Source of the DNA: Pseudomonadota bacterium | GTDB lineage: Bacteria > Pseudomonadota > Gammaproteobacteria > GCA-001735895 | Length of the DNA: 5,882 nt | Direction of reading: 5' to 3' | NCBI GenBank assembly: GCA_022545625.1 | Contig: JACZQS010000167.1 | Coordinates: 1-5,882, forward strand | In this document: positions 5,827-5,882 of the stretch, one piece after another | Position numbering within the stretch: position 1 is the stretch's first letter | Layout: each line of letters begins with the position of its first letter | The notes under the pieces: generated by a model | Told to the model about the DNA's origin: nothing | Database searches by the model: none | The model's input: the letters and a program-made list of their open reading frames with translations, nothing else | Translations under genes and position numbers: made by a program

Positions 5827-5839
5827 ACCGGGTTTTCAT
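5675..5839 (-). CDS. Start of a putative lipoprotein or membrane-anchored protein, probably cut at a junction
   Basis: On the minus strand an ATG (5839-5837) opens a 54-codon frame ending at TAA (5677-5675). Its first 25 residues, MKTRFTYQLSALTLLPAMFG followed by LLAAC, form a positively charged start, a hydrophobic core and a lipobox (LAAC, Cys25 at 5765-5767). They would suit a lipoprotein signal peptide or a single membrane anchor. An in-frame TAA lies seven codons upstream (5860-5858), supporting a start here or at the TTG just before it; no clear ribosome site is visible. The second half, after about residue 28, is simply antisense to conserved pabC codons, so the true C-terminal part is probably missing. 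A chance frame, or a genuine tiny lipoprotein converging on pabC, are the alternatives. I recognise no family. Confidence 0.35.
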   Translation of the reverse strand: MKTRFTYQLSALTLLPAMFGLLAACATTMRTELVEHHVRYCIENTHWRLTTDHN

Positions 5840-5882
5840 CAATTTCAGTAGCGGGCGTTATGGCTGCGATATTGTCAGGAAT

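Overview
The window looks like chromosomal DNA of a gammaproteobacterium. The evidence is the close match of DnaX, YbaB/EbfC, AcpP, FabF and PabC to the E. coli-type proteins as I recall them, and the dnaX-ybaB gene pair. The order acpP-fabF-pabB-pabC is, as far as I remember, like that of Xanthomonas-type genomes rather than E. coli, where pabC follows fabF directly. I cannot name a genus. All genes of confident function are on the + strand.

Layout. (1) Positions 2-1380 hold the 3' part of dnaX, the DNA polymerase III clamp-loader subunit. The gene is split into two reading frames by a run of nine A (813-821). The zero frame ends four codons after slippage would occur (gamma form, to 829). 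A -1 shift reads on through the polymerase-binding domain to 1380 (tau form). (2) Positions 1427-1750 hold ybaB/ebfC, a small nucleoid-associated protein. (3) Positions 1751-2022 are a non-coding element of about 272 bp bounded by 18-bp terminal inverted repeats (17/18 match), inserted exactly at the ybaB stop codon. It looks like a MITE or an internally deleted IS5-like element. (4) Positions 2023-2144 are an AT-rich leader with a plausible sigma-70 promoter for acpP. (5) acpP (2145-2378) is followed by a strong intrinsic terminator, then fabF (2475-3713, GTG start), pabB (3720-5030, GTG start) and pabC (from 5023, overlapping pabB by 8 bp). (6) From about 5745 to the end the sequence no longer reads as pabC. 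On the minus strand it encodes the start of a short protein with a lipoprotein-like signal peptide.

How the genes work together. dnaX and ybaB form the usual replication/nucleoid pair. recR, which normally follows ybaB, is absent, and the element sits where it would be. acpP and fabF supply the acyl carrier and the elongating ketosynthase of type II fatty acid synthesis. pabB and pabC make p-aminobenzoate from chorismate for folate. The promoter, terminator and start-codon arrangement suggests high acpP expression with reduced read-through into fabF-pabB-pabC.

The points most worth a second look are the dnaX recoding site with a very short linker in place of domain IV, the inverted-repeat element at a gene-order break, the PIAGT (not PIKGT) motif in PabB, and the abrupt loss of the pabC C-terminus at a probable junction. 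I see no wholly new multi-gene system here.
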